From: Propionicimonas sp.
GTDB taxonomy: Bacteria > Actinomycetota > Actinomycetes > Propionibacteriales > Propionibacteriaceae
Direction: 5' to 3'
Length of the DNA stretch: 8,506 nt
NCBI GenBank assembly: GCA_031119515.1
Contig: JAVHXR010000015.1
Coordinates: 8,140-16,645 of the forward strand
Of the stretch, positions 6,084 through 8,506 are shown piece after piece (within the stretch, counting starts at the first letter, position 1; every line of letters starts with the position of its first letter). Both the position numbers and the translations under genes were made by a program. Under the pieces are notes generated by a model that was not told the DNA's origin, did not search any database, and saw nothing but the letters and a program-made list of their open reading frames with translations.

Positions 6084-7940
6084 TCACCAGCTGCCGCCGC
6101 CGCCTCCGCCGCCGCCACCACCGGAGAACCCGCCGCCACCGCTGAACCCGCCGCCGCCACCGAAGGCCGAGCCGCTGCTGCCGAAGCCGCTGTCGGAGAT
6201 GCTCGGGGCCGGGGGCGCGACGGCGGTCGCCACATGGGCGCCCATCGCGTTCAGCTGCCAGTTCATGGTGTGCAGGTTCCAGCTCGAGCCGTAGTACCAG
6301 TCCGGGGCGGCCGGGGACAGCCTGCCCATCGCGACCAGCTGCTCGCACAGCCGCGTCCAGCGCTCCGTCAGGTCGAACAGGATCGCCCACGGCAGGTACT
6401 TGGAGAAGATGTCCTCACCCTCCTCGAACCGGAGCTGGTCGGCCTCGGCCGTGGCCAGGTAGGTGCGGAAGCCCTCCACCTGGTCGGTCAGCGCGCGCCC
6501 GGTGCCGGTGCGGCGGGCCTTGGCCAGCTTGAACGCGACGACGAGCCCGGTGACCACCAGCGCCAGCCCGAGCGGCCAGAAGTTGAGCACCATGGGTCCG
6601 AACACGGCGAACGCACCGAAGCCGACCATCGGGACCAGTACGACAAGCGACAACCCCGAGCCGGTCGAGACATTCGCCGGGCTGAGGAACCAGTTGCCCC
6701 GATCGGCGGCCTTCTCGGCCGCCCGCCGGACGGCGGCGTCCACGCTGGTCATCGAACCCGGTTCGGACAGGTCGGCGACGTCGTTGCCGCTGAACAGCGT
6801 CCGCACCAGCGCCTGGCCCGGCTTGTCTGTGGCGCGGTCGGCGTCGATCAGCCGGGCCTCGGGAGGATCCTCGCTGCGCAGCTTGATCGCCCCGTTCACC
6901 GCCAGCGACATCAGCGTGGCGGTGGTGTGCCTGACCTGGCCGCTGCCGTCCAGCAGCAGCCCCGCCTCGGCGAGCGACACCCTGGGGGGTGCGAACGAGA
7001 CCGGGATCTGGGTGTGGCGGGAGTCGCGGACCTCGGCCACCTCCTGGCCCGCGGCCGGCAGCACGCCGGGCGGCAGGCCGTCGTAGCGCCGGTCGCCGGT
7101 CCGGGTTCGCAGGAAGGCCCAGCCGCCGAGGCCGACCAGCGCCGCGGCACCGGTGGAACCGAGCAGGATCCCCTGGCCGAGCCGCTGCTCGGCCACCTCG
7201 GCATTCTCCTCGAACAGCGGGGTGTTCTGCGACACCAGGCCGGGCGTGACGGCGACCCCGACGGTGATCAGCTGGCCACGCGGGATAGTGCCCTGGGCGA
7301 ACACCGCGCGCCCCTGGCCGTCGGTGTCCTCGCTGTCGCAGGGACCGGCGACCCCTGGTTCGGCGACCGAGCAGAACAACTGCTGGGCGCCCCCGGGCAC
7401 GGCGATCGTGGCGGTCAGGTCGTTGATCTGCGGCATCGCGGAGCCGGTCAGGTCCCAGTACAGCTGGTCCACTCCGCCCGGGGACCGCATCAGGCCCTCG
7501 ATCCGGTAGCTCAACCGGTAGGTGGCGGTGTCCTGGCTGATCACCCGGTCGGGGTCGCCGACCCGGATCCTGACGTAGGTGTTGCGTGGGCCGGCTGACT
7601 CCAGGTGCGCGATGTCGACCATCCCCGAGACGCCGTCGGTCAGGCTCTCCGCCGAGATGTGAGTCACCGGGAAGACCATGTCCTGGCCGGTGTCGGGATC
7701 CGCCTCACGCGTGATCAGGGTGCGCTCCAGCCCATGTCGGCCGGAGGATGAGCCGAACCGGAGCGTGACGGTCTCGACGACGTCCACACTGCCGTCGCCG
7801 TTCAGCGTGGCCTGGATGTCGAAGGAGTCGAAGTTGTCCTGGCTGGCCGCCTCGGCCCGGGGGGCTGCCCCGAAGGCCACCGCCAGGACGAGCACCAGCC
7901 CCGCCAGCAGGCCGCGCAGCGGCCTGCCCAGGCGCGCCAT
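6084..7940 (-). CDS. DUF2207-type predicted membrane protein with glycine-rich C-terminal tail
   Basis: Membrane protein of unknown function, 618 residues. It has a signal peptide (MARLGRPLRG, hydrophobic core to about residue 23, AEA cleavage near residue 31). An extracellular domain opens with DNFDSFDIQATLNGDGSVDVVETVTLRF, which I recognise as the DUF2207 type. One membrane helix lies at about 255-277 (GILLGSTGAAALVGLGGWAFL). A cytoplasmic middle region follows, then a helix pair at about 428-472 (LSLVVLVPMVGFGAF; LALVVTGLVVAF). The last 25 residues are nearly all Gly and end in Ser-Trp, a common tail in this family. The ATG at 7940 shares one base with the smpB stop (TGATG), with GGGGGAG just upstream. 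A GTG one codon earlier would overlap by four. An upstream ATG at 8024 lies inside smpB and was rejected. Co-transcription with smpB is likely, but a functional link is not established. Confidence 0.88.
   Translation of the reverse strand: MARLGRPLRGLLAGLVLVLAVAFGAAPRAEAASQDNFDSFDIQATLNGDGSVDVVETVTLRFGSSSGRHGLERTLITREADPDTGQDMVFPVTHISAESLTDGVSGMVDIAHLESAGPRNTYVRIRVGDPDRVISQDTATYRLSYRIEGLMRSPGGVDQLYWDLTGSAMPQINDLTATIAVPGGAQQLFCSVAEPGVAGPCDSEDTDGQGRAVFAQGTIPRGQLITVGVAVTPGLVSQNTPLFEENAEVAEQRLGQGILLGSTGAAALVGLGGWAFLRTRTGDRRYDGLPPGVLPAAGQEVAEVRDSRHTQIPVSFAPPRVSLAEAGLLLDGSGQVRHTTATLMSLAVNGAIKLRSEDPPEARLIDADRATDKPGQALVRTLFSGNDVADLSEPGSMTSVDAAVRRAAEKAADRGNWFLSPANVSTGSGLSLVVLVPMVGFGAFAVFGPMVLNFWPLGLALVVTGLVVAFKLAKARRTGTGRALTDQVEGFRTYLATAEADQLRFEEGEDIFSKYLPWAILFDLTERWTRLCEQLVAMGRLSPAAPDWYYGSSWNLHTMNWQLNAMGAHVATAVAPPAPSISDSGFGSSGSAFGGGGGFSGGGGFSGGGGGGGGGGSW
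6087..6161 (-). repeat. GGC-type triplet tract encoding the glycine tail
   Basis: Residues 594-618 of the DUF2207 protein are encoded by a run of GGC/GGT/GGG codons: five Gly, Phe-Ser, four Gly, Phe-Ser, ten Gly, then Ser-Trp. A 15-base unit reading ggtggcggcgggttc occurs at the second Gly block, and a near copy lies at the first. The repeat is in frame, so slippage by three bases would change tail length without breaking the gene. The minus strand carries many closely spaced GG and GGG runs. Confidence 0.75.
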
Positions 7941-8413
7941 CACTCCCCCCGGTTCCGGCTGGCGAGCGCGCGCTCGGCCTCGCGGTTCGCCTCGCGCTCG
8001 GCGATGGAGTGGCGCTTGTCCCACTCCTTCTTGCCGGTCGCGATCGCGATCTCGACCTTCGCGTACCCGTCGGAGAAGTAGATCGCCAGCGGGACGATGG
8101 TCCGGCCCGAGTTGGCGGTCTCCTTCTCCAGCTTGCTGATCTCCTTGCGGTGCAGCAGGAGTTTGCGGTTGCGGCGGGTGGCGTGGTTCTTCCAGGTGCC
8201 GAACTCGTATTCGGGGATGTGCGCGTTGCGCAACCAGACCTCGCCGTCGTCCACGGTCGCGAAGGCGTCGGCAAGGGACGCACGGCCGGCCCGCAGCGAC
8301 TTGACCTCCGTCCCGGTCAACACCAGACCGGCTTCGTAGGTGTCGTGCAGGTGGTAGTCGTGGCGGGCCTTGCGGTTCTGGGCCACCATGATCCGCCCGG
8401 TGGGTCGCGGCAT
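7940..8413 (-). CDS. smpB: SsrA-binding protein SmpB
   Basis: Small RNA-binding protein that brings tmRNA to stalled ribosomes, allowing rescue and tagging of the unfinished peptide. The 157 residues match the family. Clear signatures: HDYHLHDTYEAGLVLTGTEV at 18-37, KSLRAGRASLADAF after it, the central IPEYEFGTWKNH, and KKEWDKRHSIAEREANREAE in the basic C-terminal tail that enters the ribosomal A site. The ATG at 8413 was chosen because AAGGAGG (8419-8425) lies 5 bases upstream. An in-frame ATG at 8464 would put that site inside the gene, and an internal ATG at residue 9 lacks one. The stop overlaps the ATG of the DUF2207 gene by one base. The ssrA gene is not in the window. Confidence 0.98.
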   Translation of the reverse strand: MPRPTGRIMVAQNRKARHDYHLHDTYEAGLVLTGTEVKSLRAGRASLADAFATVDDGEVWLRNAHIPEYEFGTWKNHATRRNRKLLLHRKEISKLEKETANSGRTIVPLAIYFSDGYAKVEIAIATGKKEWDKRHSIAEREANREAERALASRNRGE

Positions 8414-8442
8414 CGGTTCCTCCTTGGCACCAAGTGTCCCAG

Positions 8443-8448
8443 ACCCTA
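8443..8448 (-). promoter_or_regulatory. Possible -10 element for smpB
   Basis: TAGGGT on the minus strand fits TANNNT and would start transcription near 8436, giving a leader of about 23 nt that contains the AAGGAGG site. No -35 match is found at 16-18 bases. smpB may instead be read through from a gene beyond the right edge. Confidence 0.3.
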
Positions 8449-8483
8449 CCAACCCGGGGCGCATCCGGGCCGGGACAGCGACG

Positions 8484-8499
8484 CGGGCCCCGGGGCCCG
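8484..8499. other. Perfect 16-bp GC palindrome upstream of smpB
   Basis: cgggccccggggcccg is perfectly self-complementary. As RNA it could form a short GC hairpin, perhaps ending transcription from the gene beyond the right edge, but it has no T-run in the visible sequence. The rest of 8414-8506 holds no gene. Confidence 0.35.
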
Positions 8500-8506
8500 G
8501 AACTCC

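Noticed and set aside
5706..7598. A 630-codon plus-strand open frame across the repressor end and the DUF2207 gene
   Set aside because: It overlaps two well-supported genes in other frames and has a low-complexity Ala/Gly/Arg composition with no domain.
8414..8464. Extended N-terminus for SmpB from ATG 8464
   Set aside because: It would translate through the strong AAGGAGG site, and the added residues are not part of the SmpB family.
7900..8506. tmRNA gene ssrA near smpB
   Set aside because: No space exists downstream of smpB, and the 93 bases upstream are too short for it.

Overview
The window reads as chromosomal DNA of a high-GC actinobacterium. Coding is dense, codons strongly favour G or C at the third position, GTG starts are frequent, and the sugar-uptake cluster has the usual actinobacterial layout: lipoprotein, two permeases, no dedicated ATPase, LacI-type control. 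The genus cannot be fixed from the sequence.

Positions 1-4908 hold a lactose-type operon on the minus strand. It is transcribed from a promoter near 4903-4931 in the order: sugar-binding lipoprotein (3394-4713), MalF-type permease (2329-3294), MalG-type permease (1527-2345), and a glycoside hydrolase family 2 beta-galactosidase cut by the left edge (1-1530). The last three genes overlap end to start. The binding-protein gene is separated from the permeases by a 99-base gap holding a 17-bp hairpin that pairs fully only in the minus-strand RNA. The likely job is import of an intact beta-galactoside and cytosolic hydrolysis.

Positions 4714-5037 are the divergent control region. A perfect 16-bp palindrome (4892-4907) lies over the -10 element and predicted start of the operon promoter. 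The leader is about 180 nt long, with small hairpins and a doubtful 50-codon ORF whose stop overlaps the binding-protein start. The divergent LacI-family repressor (5038-6072, plus strand) has no ribosome binding site, but a -10-like TACCAT sits 7 nt before its ATG, which suggests a leaderless mRNA. It keeps the residues through which E. coli LacI holds galactosides.

Positions 6084-8413 hold a separate minus-strand pair: smpB (trans-translation) and, overlapping it by one base, a DUF2207-type membrane protein ending in a glycine-rich SW tail. The repressor and DUF2207 genes converge with 11 bases between stops, and a 7-bp hairpin spans the junction. The right end (8414-8506) is the smpB leader with a strong ribosome binding site and a 16-bp GC palindrome. 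No RNA gene, CRISPR array, IS element or integrase is visible. The window is mostly well-understood biology; the points of interest are regulatory details, not a new system.
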